DNA of 14,550 bases, taken from Acidobacteriaceae bacterium (GTDB lineage: Bacteria; Acidobacteriota; Terriglobia; Terriglobales; Acidobacteriaceae). The stretch spans positions 1-14,550 of the forward strand of contig JASHUH010000104.1 in assembly GCA_030040115.1 (NCBI GenBank). The letters run 5' to 3'. This document shows positions 7,008-12,877 of the stretch, one piece after another. How positions within the stretch are numbered: position 1 is the stretch's first letter; every line of letters begins with the position of its first letter. Under the pieces are notes generated by a model. It was not told the origin of the DNA and searched no databases. It was given only the letters and a program-made list of their open reading frames with translations. A program made the position numbers and the translations under genes.

Positions 7008-8044
7008 CGTCTACCGTACCGTTTCAGCGCCTTGCGATAGCCGTCCACGTTGCGGAGGTGTTGGTCCAGAGTGTCGGAGAATAAGGAGCGCCCCTGGGGA
7101 TTATCGCTGGCCGCCACGAAGTAGAGATAATCGGTCTCCGCAGGGTGCATGGCGGCGCGCAGCGAGGGGATACCGGGATTATCGATCGGCCCTGGCGGCA
7201 GGCCGGTATGGAGATAGGTGTTGTACGCGGTATTGCGGTCCAGGTCGCTCTGGTAAAGAGAGCCGCGCCAAAGCCCTTCCAGCTTCAGCCCGTAAATCAC
7301 CGCTGGATCGGCCATGAGCGGCATCTTTTTTTGAATTCGGTTCACATAGACGCTGGCCACCAGCGGACGCTCCCCACCGACCGCCGTCTCGCGCTCCACC
7401 AGCGAGGCTAAGGTCACCACGTTGTGTACGTTCTCCGTCAATCCCAATTGCGTGGCCACTGACCTGAAGCGCCGCACCATGACCGCCAGGATGTCGTCCG
7501 GCGAGGCCTTGGGCGAAAACCAGTAAGTATCCGGAAAGAGATAACCCTCCAGGCTCTTGGCTCCGGGATCGAAGTCGGCGACCAAGCCCGCCTGGCTCAC
7601 CAACGCATCGAGAAACGCCCGGCTCGAGCTGAATCCGGCCGCTTGCACCCGCGCCGCGATATCGAAGCAGTTGGCGCCCTCAGGGACGGTCAAAGCGATG
7701 GTGAAAACGTCTCCGCGCGCAATGCGCTCATAGACCTCAATCAGCGGCAGGGGATGACTGAATCGGTATTCGCCGGCCCGGAGACTTCCGCGCTCCAGGA
7801 AGCGCGTCATATCGAAGGCGTACCGGCTGCGAATCACCCCCGCCCTTTCCAGTTGGCGGCCGATCAGCATGGCGGAGGAGCCGGGCGCAACATCGACAAT
7901 CGTCTCCTTTTGCGGCCCGTAGGGGACCAAAATCATCCACCCCGCTACCCCGACTGCGGCGAGCGCCCCGAGAAATACCGCCAGCAATAGATTCACCGCC
8001 CGCGAACCTTTTTTGTTTCTGCTCCTTCGTGTGCGGTTGGTCAT
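7004..8044 (-). CDS. mltG: Endolytic murein transglycosylase MltG
   Basis: Inner-membrane enzyme that cuts nascent peptidoglycan strands and sets glycan length. From the ATG at 8044 it is 346 aa: a basic N-terminus, one membrane segment (about 17-40), a LysM-like region (about 45-120, with VAPGSSAMLIGRQLERAGVI and AGEYRF) and the catalytic YceG domain. Diagnostic motifs are PEGANCFDIA, EGYLFPDTYWF (167-177), the catalytic-glutamate motif LASLVERETAV (212-222), MADPAVIYGL and YNTYLHTGLPPGPIDNPG. The length is typical. The start is uncertain: the purine-rich AGAGGA sits too close to the ATG for an ideal ribosome binding site, and the frame is open upstream to a TTG at 8140, adding 32 polar residues. 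The gene is followed by the overlapping lipoprotein gene and is divergent from ruvX. Confidence 0.95.
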   Translation of the reverse strand: MTNRTRRSRNKKGSRAVNLLLAVFLGALAAVGVAGWMILVPYGPQKETIVDVAPGSSAMLIGRQLERAGVIRSRYAFDMTRFLERGSLRAGEYRFSHPLPLIEVYERIARGDVFTIALTVPEGANCFDIAARVQAAGFSSSRAFLDALVSQAGLVADFDPGAKSLEGYLFPDTYWFSPKASPDDILAVMVRRFRSVATQLGLTENVHNVVTLASLVERETAVGGERPLVASVYVNRIQKKMPLMADPAVIYGLKLEGLWRGSLYQSDLDRNTAYNTYLHTGLPPGPIDNPGIPSLRAAMHPAETDYLYFVAASDNPQGRSLFSDTLDQHLRNVDGYRKALKRYGRR

Positions 8045-8352
8045 TCCTCTGCGTTTCGATCCTTCATTTCGTTTAGGACGAGAAGAGACCCGCTCGGGAC
8101 TCTGTTCTGTTTTGATTCTATCGGGCGCAAACCGGTCCAAAGAATAATCGAGAAATCAGCTTCTAACCGCGGTTCAGGAAATACTATGGGTTCCTGGACT
8201 CGTGTGGGTCCGCCGCTCCTTATCACCCGAACGACGAGAACCTGTCGCTAGCCGCCGTATCGCTAGGCGCCGTAGTGGAGCGCGTCGGCTCAGCTTCTTT
8301 AGTTTCTCGGTTAGTGTTCCTGAACCGCTATAAGCTGGAGGTGTGACGCGAA
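8045..8352. other. Divergent mltG/ruvX control region with repeats
   Basis: A 308-bp region between divergent genes. A perfect 12-bp inverted pair, GCGGTTCAGGAA (8169-8180) and TTCCTGAACCGC (8317-8328), brackets its central part; with gaps the arms extend to CAGCTT (from 8157) and AAGCTG (to 8337). Inside, GTTCAGGAA (8172-8180) also forms a local dyad with TTCCTGGAC (8191-8199). A 15-bp tandem repeat, TCGCTAGCCGCCGTA and TCGCTAGGCGCCGTA (8245-8274), lies near the ruvX side. I could not assign clear sigma-70 promoters. Confidence 0.5.
8245..8274. repeat. Tandem 15-bp direct repeat
   Basis: Two adjacent 15-bp units (8245-8259 and 8260-8274) differ at one base: TCGCTAGCCGCCGTA and TCGCTAGGCGCCGTA. 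They lie about 80 bp upstream of ruvX and could be paired regulator sites or a slippage duplication. Confidence 0.6.
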
Positions 8353-8805
8353 ATGGAGCCGGGCCGGCAGCCGCGCTATTTGGGTTTGGACCTGGGAAAT
8401 CGCCGGATCGGGGTCGCCGTATCGGACCAACTGGGCCTCCTTGCCCATCCGGTCCTCACGTTAACCCGCACGGGTAAACGGCGGGACGATCTGCGCTCGC
8501 TGGCGCGGCTTTGCCGGCGTTTCGGGGTGACCGGCATTGTGATCGGTCATCCGCTGCGGCTTTCTGGGGAACAAAGCCCACAGGCGGCCCGGACACAGAC
8601 TTTCGCCGCCGAATTGGGAAGTCTGACCGGATTGCCGACCCACCTTTGGGACGAGCGCTTGACCACGCACCAAGCCCACCAAATGCTCTACGAGGCCGGA
8701 CGTCCGCGGCAGGCGCACCGGCGCGTGGTCGATCAAGTGGCCGCCGCGCTCATTCTGCAGTCGTTTCTCGATGAAACGCAGAAATCGGGGAACCGCGGCT
8801 CCTGA
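8353..8805 (+). CDS. ruvX: RuvX/YqgF family RNase H-fold nuclease
   Basis: A 150-aa cytoplasmic protein of the YqgF/RuvX family, an RNase H-like fold implicated in 16S rRNA 5'-end maturation and proposed as a Holliday-junction resolvase. Family motifs are in order: YLGLDLGNRRIGVAVSD (9-25, with catalytic Asp13), GIVIGHPLRLSGEQSP (61-76), WDERLTTHQAHQML (99-112, with Glu101) and VVDQVAAALILQSFL (125-139, with Asp127). The length is normal. The ATG follows a GGAGG ribosome binding site (8337-8341) by 11 bases. The stop lies 26 bp from the left end of the transposon at 8832, so the insertion did not damage the gene but may have separated it from its native terminator. Confidence 0.95.
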   Translation: MEPGRQPRYLGLDLGNRRIGVAVSDQLGLLAHPVLTLTRTGKRRDDLRSLARLCRRFGVTGIVIGHPLRLSGEQSPQAARTQTFAAELGSLTGLPTHLWDERLTTHQAHQMLYEAGRPRQAHRRVVDQVAAALILQSFLDETQKSGNRGS

Positions 8806-8831
8806 TCGCTTTCCACGCCCCGCCGCCCAGC

Positions 8832-8851
8832 CGGTAGTGGCTCAATTTGAA
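8832..8851 (+). repeat. Left terminal inverted repeat
   Basis: CGGTAGTGGCTCAATTTGAA matches the complement of 11392-11411 exactly over 20 bp, and 22 of 23 bp when extended inward to 8854. The outermost C may belong to the flank. The transposase stop codon (8842-8844 on the minus strand) lies inside it. Confidence 0.92.
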
Positions 8852-9711
8852 TTTCGCGGCTTGTAAGGTCCGCGCTTTTCCGTTTTCGGTTCGGGCATCA
8901 ACGCGATCAATTCGTCCATGCTCCAAACGTGGTCAGCCAATCCAGCGGCAACGGCTGGCGTAGTTTTCAGCGTCTGGTGAGTGCGGACGAAATTGCAATA
9001 CATGAAGTGAAGCGCGACGGCATAGGCGTGATTGTCCAGCTTCTTGCTGAATCCGTTTGTCAGCCGGGTAAAGCGACGCATGTGCATTCTCATGGTGAGA
9101 TTCTGTCTCTCCACAAAGCTGGTCGAAATGTGCTGCGGGTCGGGATCGCCTACCACCACCTTGCAATCGGTTCCGATGCACTTCGCAGGGCTATACCGGC
9201 CTACTGTCTCTTCGGATGCCCCATAGATTTTGTGCAGGGTCGCGTAATCAATATCGGCCCCGAAATTCTCTTCTACGGCTTCGAGGTAAGGCTTGTGACC
9301 ATCGGTGGTCAGTTGGACGCGCCCACGAATCCGCTCTGCGCAATCCTTGATGAAGTCATAGGCCCAATCCGCGCCGCGTCCGCCGACGAGGTAACTCACG
9401 ACCAGCTTGGTATCGGCGTCCAGTCCCACCCACGTCCACACGTCGCCCCATCCGATTTCCTTTTTGTCTGGCGATGTGTTCTTTTGCTTGGACCCAACGT
9501 AGGCCCAAATCTCATCGCATTGCAGACGGCGGACTCGCACGTTTCGGACATGGGCATCGTGGTATTTCATGCAGGCTTCGCCAAGATTGACTAGCAGGGT
9601 GGTGATCGTATTCCGCGCGATTCCGGTCATGCGAGAGACAGCCCGGAGGCTGGTCCCTTCGACCAGTGCCGAAATGATTCTGACCCGCTCATCTGGGGAA
9701 AGCGAATTCAT
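8842..9711 (-). CDS. IS1-type DDE transposase
   Basis: A 289-aa transposase from the ATG at 9711. The N-terminus (MNSLSPDERVRIISALVEGT, then LRAVSRMTGIARNTITTLL) is a helix-turn-helix that would bind the terminal repeats. The catalytic core shows a DDE triad: Asp66 in RLQCDEIWAYVGSKQKN, Asp137 in VQLTTDGHKPYLEAV and Glu201 in SFVERQNLTMRMHMRRFTRL, the last a signature of IS1-type enzymes. The C-terminal HQTLKTTPAVAAGLADHVWS segment is common in this group. Unlike Escherichia coli IS1 there is a single uninterrupted frame, so no programmed frameshift is needed. A TTG at 9747 opens the frame 12 codons earlier, but it coincides with the predicted -35 box, so 9711 is preferred. The protein appears intact. 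Confidence 0.92.
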   Translation of the reverse strand: MNSLSPDERVRIISALVEGTSLRAVSRMTGIARNTITTLLVNLGEACMKYHDAHVRNVRVRRLQCDEIWAYVGSKQKNTSPDKKEIGWGDVWTWVGLDADTKLVVSYLVGGRGADWAYDFIKDCAERIRGRVQLTTDGHKPYLEAVEENFGADIDYATLHKIYGASEETVGRYSPAKCIGTDCKVVVGDPDPQHISTSFVERQNLTMRMHMRRFTRLTNGFSKKLDNHAYAVALHFMYCNFVRTHQTLKTTPAVAAGLADHVWSMDELIALMPEPKTEKRGPYKPRNSN

Positions 9712-9718
9712 ATTGATA

Positions 9719-9747
9719 AGTATGCTTGAGTTAAATAAAATAGTCAA
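9719..9747 (-). promoter_or_regulatory. Transposase promoter, probably giving a leaderless mRNA
   Basis: On the minus strand TTGACT (9747-9742) and CATACT (9724-9719) are separated by exactly 17 bp. A start six to eight bases after the -10 box falls at about 9711-9713, on or next to the ATG at 9711. There would then be no room for a ribosome binding site. Confidence 0.6.
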
Positions 9748-9864
9748 GCATTATTTTCAAGTTCAAAATGGGAAGGAAAATCTTCGTGGAAAACTTGGTA
9801 CGCCCGTCACACCACTTGAGACAAAAATGTTGCCAATCGGTGCCGCCTCCATGCATCATGAATG

Positions 9865-9900
9865 GTGAAGGAAGGTATCCTCGGTGATAACTTTCCTCAC
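9865..9900. promoter_or_regulatory. Dyad upstream of the cargo promoter (possible operator)
   Basis: GTGAAGGAAGGTATC (9865-9879) and GATAACTTTCCTCAC (9886-9900) form an imperfect inverted repeat, 12 of 15 positions complementary, around a 6-bp centre. It ends seven bases before the -35 box of the cargo promoter, a suitable place for an operator of an autoregulated TA-type operon. Binding by a cargo-encoded protein is inferred. Confidence 0.45.
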
Positions 9901-9907
9901 TTTCCCC

Positions 9908-9936
9908 TTGTTGATACCACCGAAACGTGTTATAAT
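9908..9936 (+). promoter_or_regulatory. Sigma-70-type promoter of the cargo operon
   Basis: TTGTTG (9908-9913), a 17-bp spacer, and a consensus TATAAT (9931-9936). Transcription would begin near 9943, about 45 bases before the first cargo gene. This is the strongest promoter-like sequence in the window. Confidence 0.7.
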
Positions 9937-9945
9937 CGCCGCTTT

Positions 9946-9967
9946 ACGCAGCACTTGCTGGCTGCGT
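9946..9967 (+). promoter_or_regulatory. Hairpin in the cargo mRNA leader
   Basis: ACGCAGC (9946-9952) pairs perfectly with GCTGCGT (9961-9967) around an 8-base loop. It starts within a few bases of the predicted transcript start and ends eight bases before the AGGGG ribosome binding site (9975-9979), so it could protect the 5' end or affect translation. Confidence 0.5.
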
Positions 9968-9987
9968 CTAACGATAGGGGTGTCTCC

Positions 9988-10215
9988 ATGGACCTGAACA
10001 TTCGTGCATTTCGCACCGTACAGGCGGCCCTCTCAGACTCTCCAGCGCCGAATAAGCGACAGGAGGCTTCTCGTAAGGGTGGAATTGCGGGAGGCCGCGC
10101 GCGCGCTAAATCCATGAACGCAGCAAAGCGAGCTGAAATTGCAAGAGGGGCGAGTCTAGCGCGCTGGAACCGAAGGCGCGATTTGGAAAAAGTTGCTGCT
10201 ACTGTCCATCCATAG
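9988..10215 (+). CDS. Small basic protein, KGGxxGGxARA pattern
   Basis: A 75-aa protein, first gene of the transposon cargo operon. The ATG at 9988 is preferred because AGGGG (9975-9979) lies eight bases upstream and just after the predicted promoter and hairpin; the frame is open to 9862, but that part would precede the promoter. Residues 26-62 (EASRKGGIAGGRARAKSMNA, then KRAEIARGASLARWNRRR) match a pattern I know from many small bacterial proteins of unknown function, GG-x-GG-x-ARA followed by an AKRAEIAR-A-ARW helix. The strong positive charge suggests nucleic-acid binding. In this context it could be the DNA-binding regulator or an antitoxin component; neither is shown by the sequence. 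It is followed after 15 bases by the next gene. Confidence 0.7.
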   Translation: MDLNIRAFRTVQAALSDSPAPNKRQEASRKGGIAGGRARAKSMNAAKRAEIARGASLARWNRRRDLEKVAATVHP

Positions 10216-10230
10216 GGTTGACTGAAAGAA

Positions 10231-11016
10231 ATGAACAACGAATGCGTAATTGATGAGGGGCTGTTCTGCCACTCTGAGAGGTCGGAGGGGCTGCTCTCCT
10301 TCCTGGTCTCGCGCGCGAGCAGCGCGAAACGCTCCCTGACGCCCTCCGCCAATGACGTGCTGGCGGGTTGCGCCGATGCGGTGTCTCAGATTATCGGTGC
10401 AGCCGTGGCGACCCGCAGTAAGGCAGAATTCTCGCGTGCTTTTGATGAATCGTTCCGTCCGTATGTGGGATTGAGGTTGGCGCTTGCTCATTTTGCAAAG
10501 GCCGTCATCAAAGAAAATGTGCGAGAGCAATTGGTCAGGGAATCCATTTGCGAGATAGAAGCTGACTTTCGTGACAAGGGTATGGCAGCCTTTGGAGCCA
10601 CGGTGCGCGATCAAGCATTGTTCACTGTGTGGACGCTGCGCAAGATCAATGACCTCACGGTTCAGATTAATGCAGTTCCCGTCGAAAAGGGGAGTAAGGA
10701 GAGAGACGAGGAATTCTGCACAAATTTCAACCTGAATGTCCTGCGCGCACAATTCAGTCTTGACTGCCTAAATATGGCACTTGAAAAGGAACATCCCATC
10801 TATCCAGAGGTGCAGGAAGAATTGGTCGATGGTCTGCGCACCATGGTTAACGCCTATACATGGGCGAGACGTGGTCTTGAAATTAGGGTTCCGATGGAAG
10901 AGTCTGCGGTTAGCTTTTCTTCTCTCGACGATGAAGACTCGGCACTGATGGACTTTGCCTTCTCGGAAACTTCCGGACTATCGGATGACGAGAGAGGCGG
11001 AGATGCCGTTAGCTGA
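10231..11016 (+). CDS. Unrecognised helical protein with acidic tail; candidate antitoxin
   Basis: A 261-aa protein between the basic protein and the MazF-type toxin. I do not recognise a family. Residues about 40-215 read as a series of amphipathic helices (for example RLALAHFAKAVIKENVREQL and SICEIEADF). The tail, 222-259, is strongly acidic: 12 Asp/Glu against one Arg. MazF antitoxins commonly use an acidic or hydrophobic C-terminal tail to block the toxin, and this gene overlaps the toxin gene by 14 bases, so an antitoxin role is reasonable but inferred; it is much longer than usual MazE-type antitoxins. The ribosome binding site is weak. The first 40 residues (CHSERSEG...) look like translated intergenic repeat, so the true start may be the GTG at 10357, giving 219 aa. 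Confidence 0.65.
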   Translation: MNNECVIDEGLFCHSERSEGLLSFLVSRASSAKRSLTPSANDVLAGCADAVSQIIGAAVATRSKAEFSRAFDESFRPYVGLRLALAHFAKAVIKENVREQLVRESICEIEADFRDKGMAAFGATVRDQALFTVWTLRKINDLTVQINAVPVEKGSKERDEEFCTNFNLNVLRAQFSLDCLNMALEKEHPIYPEVQEELVDGLRTMVNAYTWARRGLEIRVPMEESAVSFSSLDDEDSALMDFAFSETSGLSDDERGGDAVS

Positions 11017-11380
11017 GAACGATCCTATCGACCAAGGCGAAATATATTGGATTACGCTCCCCGCTCGAGGGGGCAGAGAGCAACAAGGGCGTCGCCCGTG
11101 TATAGTTATGTCTCGCCGCATGGTCAATAATGGGAACCCGATAGTCGTGGTTCCCATGACATCTGAAAAACGTCGCGCGAATGCTTACAACATCGCGATT
11201 CCGGTCAACGAAATAATCAAGGATGTAGCCAGCCCATCCACTCCCGTGGATAGCGTGGCCTTGTGCGGTCACGTCTTTATGGTCGATAAGCGAAAACTCG
11301 AAGCCAGATTTGGGAAACTTTCCTATAACGCCATTCTCGCCGTTCAACTCGGCCTCGCCAACCTCTTCGACATCCGTTAG
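11003..11380 (+). CDS. MazF/PemK-family endoribonuclease toxin
   Basis: A 125-aa type II toxin of the MazF/PemK family, which cleaves RNA at short sequence motifs and halts growth. The start at 11003 has AGAGG (10993-10997) five bases upstream; in-frame ATGs upstream (for example 10985) lack this. Family features are in order: QGEIYWITLP (11-20, first strand), the GGREQQGRRPCIVMS loop (23-37) with the active-site Arg of RRP, IVVVPMTSEKR (47-57) with the catalytic Thr53, VDSVALCGHVFMVDKRKL (82-99) and the C-terminal helix LSYNAILAVQLGLANLF (106-122). The length is normal and the key residues are present, so it looks active. It overlaps the 261-aa gene by 14 bases, implying coupled translation, and ends 11 bp before the right terminal repeat. 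Confidence 0.9.
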   Translation: MPLAENDPIDQGEIYWITLPARGGREQQGRRPCIVMSRRMVNNGNPIVVVPMTSEKRRANAYNIAIPVNEIIKDVASPSTPVDSVALCGHVFMVDKRKLEARFGKLSYNAILAVQLGLANLFDIR

Positions 11381-11391
11381 CGCGCCCTAAT

Positions 11392-11411
11392 TTCAAATTG
11401 AGCCACTACCG
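11392..11411 (-). repeat. Right terminal inverted repeat
   Basis: TTCAAATTGAGCCACTACCG is the exact complement, in reverse order, of the left repeat at 8832-8851. It marks the right end of the transposon, 111 bp before the tRNA-Arg gene. Confidence 0.92.
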
Positions 11412-11466
11412 ACGTTTGTGAAGTATTGCCGCTCACGGATAAACTGTTGAAAATGAGGCTCTATAT

Positions 11467-11498
11467 TTCCTCCAAGCCGGGGTTGAATTTTGGAGGAA
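11467..11498. promoter_or_regulatory. Hairpin between transposon and tRNA-Arg
   Basis: TTCCTCCAA (11467-11475) and TTGGAGGAA (11490-11498) are perfect 9-bp complements around a 14-base loop. No T-tract directly follows, so it may be a protein-binding dyad or the remains of the terminator of the gene that preceded the tRNA before the insertion. Confidence 0.35.
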
Positions 11499-11522
11499 GT
11501 GCTCGTAAGCTGTTGATTTTAC

Positions 11523-11599
11523 GGGCGAGTAGCTCAACTGGATAGAGCACCGACCTTCTAAGCCGGGGGTTGTGGGTTCAAGCCCCGCCTCGCCTGCCA
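11523..11599 (+). tRNA. tRNA-Arg (anticodon TCT)
   Basis: A full cloverleaf can be drawn. The acceptor stem is GGGCGAG with CTCGCCT (one G-U pair), the D stem GCTC with GAGC, the anticodon loop CTTCTAA with anticodon TCT (11557-11559), the T stem GTGGG with CCCGC (one U-G pair) and the T loop TTCAAGC. The discriminator is G and CCA is encoded (11597-11599). The anticodon stem has one A-C mismatch (11553 with 11563). It reads AGA/AGG arginine codons. Confidence 0.95.
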
Positions 11600-11666
11600 C
11601 TGATTGCTCAACCACAGAAGCATTGTCTCGCAGCCGCAGATTCAGCTCCGCCCGACATTCACGGTG

Positions 11667-11693
11667 GCCCTCCGGGTAAAACTGCCCGGGGGC
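11667..11693 (+). terminator. Possible tRNA terminator hairpin
   Basis: GCCC-T-CCGGG (11667-11676) pairs with CCCGGGGGC (11685-11693) with one bulged T and an 8-base loop, about 70 bases after the tRNA. Only a pyrimidine-rich stretch, not a true T-tract, follows, so termination is plausible but not certain. Confidence 0.35.
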
Positions 11694-11716
11694 TGCCTTC
11701 TTCGATTTACAAGGGC

Positions 11717-11734
11717 GCTTCGCGCATGCGAAGC
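11717..11734 (+). promoter_or_regulatory. Short perfect hairpin before the epimerase gene
   Basis: GCTTCGC (11717-11723) pairs with GCGAAGC (11728-11734) around a GCAT tetraloop, about 37 bases before the ribosome binding site of the epimerase gene. It may be part of the tRNA termination region or a leader structure. Confidence 0.35.
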
Positions 11735-11781
11735 CAATGCCGATTCCGATCCGCTTCGGAGATTCACCTCAAGAGGAAACC

Positions 11782-12864
11782 ATGGCTCGAAAGCTTTACT
11801 TACCTGGCGCCATTCTCATCGCATTTTCTGCCATCCCTGTTCTGGTGCATGCGCAATATAAGGCGGAGCGCAACGGTCAGGTGGTAACGCTTACCGACGA
11901 ACATCACCAGACCATCGTGTCCATCGCTCCCGCAATAGGCGACATTGTATTTTCCATGAAGGTGAAAGGGCAGGATGTGATTTATTTCCCGTATCCTTCA
12001 TTGGACGCCTTCAAGGACCATGCGGGTCTGGCCGGCGTCCCGTTGCTGGCGCCGTGGGCGAACCGGCTGGATCAGCAGGCTTTCTACGCCAACGGGAAAA
12101 AGTACATCTTCAATATGACGCTGGGAAATGTCCGCGGCGCGATCCCGATCCACGGCTTTCTCACCCGGGCCTCGGAGTGGCAGATCGAGGAGCTAAAGGC
12201 CGATGATCAATCGGCATGGCTGACTTCGCGGCTCGAGTTTTATCGGCATCCAGACTGGATGGCCCAGTTTCCCTTCGCCCACACTATCGAGATGACCCAG
12301 CGCCTGCATGATGGCGTTCTGGAAGTGCGGATTCGACTCGACAATCTCACCACCGATCCGATGCCGGTCGCGATCGGCTTTCATCCATTTCTCCAGCTCA
12401 CCGATTCCACGCGCGCGGATTGGACCATTCATGTGAGCGCGAGGACCCATTACCTGCTTCAGCCGGACAAGATCCCCACCGGGGCGACCGAGCCGATCAC
12501 GAACGAATTCAAGGACCCGGATGCGTCGCCGCTCAGCCAATACAACCTCGATGACGTTTTCGGCGATCTGATCCGGAACTCTCAGGGAAGGGCGGTTTTC
12601 TCGGTCACAGGAAAGCATCAGAAAATCTCCATCGAGTTTGGCCCCAAGTTTCAAGCCGCGGTACTCTATTCTCCCAATCCCGAAACCATCCCCCTGAGAC
12701 CGGGGCGGCCTCCGCAGAATCCGAACTTTATCTGTTTTGAGCCCATGGCCTCGATTACGGATGTGATGAACCTGGAATTCGAGGGAAAATTCCACGGGTT
12801 GCAGTACATCGCTCCGGGCAGTAGCTGGAAAGAAAGTTTCTGGATCGTGCCGAGCGGATTCTGA
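11782..12864 (+). CDS. Secreted aldose 1-epimerase
   Basis: A 360-aa GalM-fold enzyme that interconverts alpha and beta anomers of aldoses. The ATG at 11782 has AGAGG (11772-11776) five bases upstream and starts a Sec signal peptide (ARKLYLPGAILIAFSAIPVL, then VHA-Q, cleavage after residue 24), so it acts in the periplasm. Family motifs are LLAPWANRL (with Asn94 and Arg95), IPIHGFL (His124), AIGFHPFLQL (His201, the probable catalytic acid), LDDVF (Asp258) and ICFEPMAS (Glu320, the probable catalytic base). The length is typical once the signal is included. A serine hydrolase gene begins 13 bases after its stop. A periplasmic mutarotase could supply sugar anomers to periplasmic sugar oxidation or uptake; a link to the PQQ dehydrogenase in this window is only a guess. 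Confidence 0.92.
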   Translation: MARKLYLPGAILIAFSAIPVLVHAQYKAERNGQVVTLTDEHHQTIVSIAPAIGDIVFSMKVKGQDVIYFPYPSLDAFKDHAGLAGVPLLAPWANRLDQQAFYANGKKYIFNMTLGNVRGAIPIHGFLTRASEWQIEELKADDQSAWLTSRLEFYRHPDWMAQFPFAHTIEMTQRLHDGVLEVRIRLDNLTTDPMPVAIGFHPFLQLTDSTRADWTIHVSARTHYLLQPDKIPTGATEPITNEFKDPDASPLSQYNLDDVFGDLIRNSQGRAVFSVTGKHQKISIEFGPKFQAAVLYSPNPETIPLRPGRPPQNPNFICFEPMASITDVMNLEFEGKFHGLQYIAPGSSWKESFWIVPSGF

Positions 12865-12877
12865 GAATAGCTCTCTC

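Larger units (their letters stand above)
8832..11411. mobile_element. IS1-type transposon carrying a MazF-type toxin cassette
   Basis: A 2,580-bp element bounded by identical 20-bp inverted repeats. It contains an IS1-type transposase on the minus strand, whose stop codon falls within the left repeat, and three plus-strand cargo genes ending 11 bp before the right repeat. No further copy of the terminal repeat lies between the transposase and the cargo, so the cargo is inside the mobile unit and not next to a smaller IS. No target-site duplication is visible in the flanks (left ...CGCCCAGCC, right GACGTTTGT...). IS1-family elements normally carry only the transposase; whether this one still moves is not known. 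Confidence 0.85.

Noticed and set aside
8929..9594. 221-codon plus-strand frame opposite the transposase
   Set aside because: Antisense shadow of the transposase gene; no ribosome binding site or family similarity.
9862..9987. Upstream extension of the 75-aa basic protein frame
   Set aside because: It would start before the TATAAT promoter. The start at 9988 has AGGGG eight bases upstream.
11433..11615. 60-codon minus-strand frame encoding AGEAGLEPTTPGLEG...
   Set aside because: It is antisense to the tRNA-Arg gene. This peptide pattern is a well-known false translation of tRNA complementary strands.
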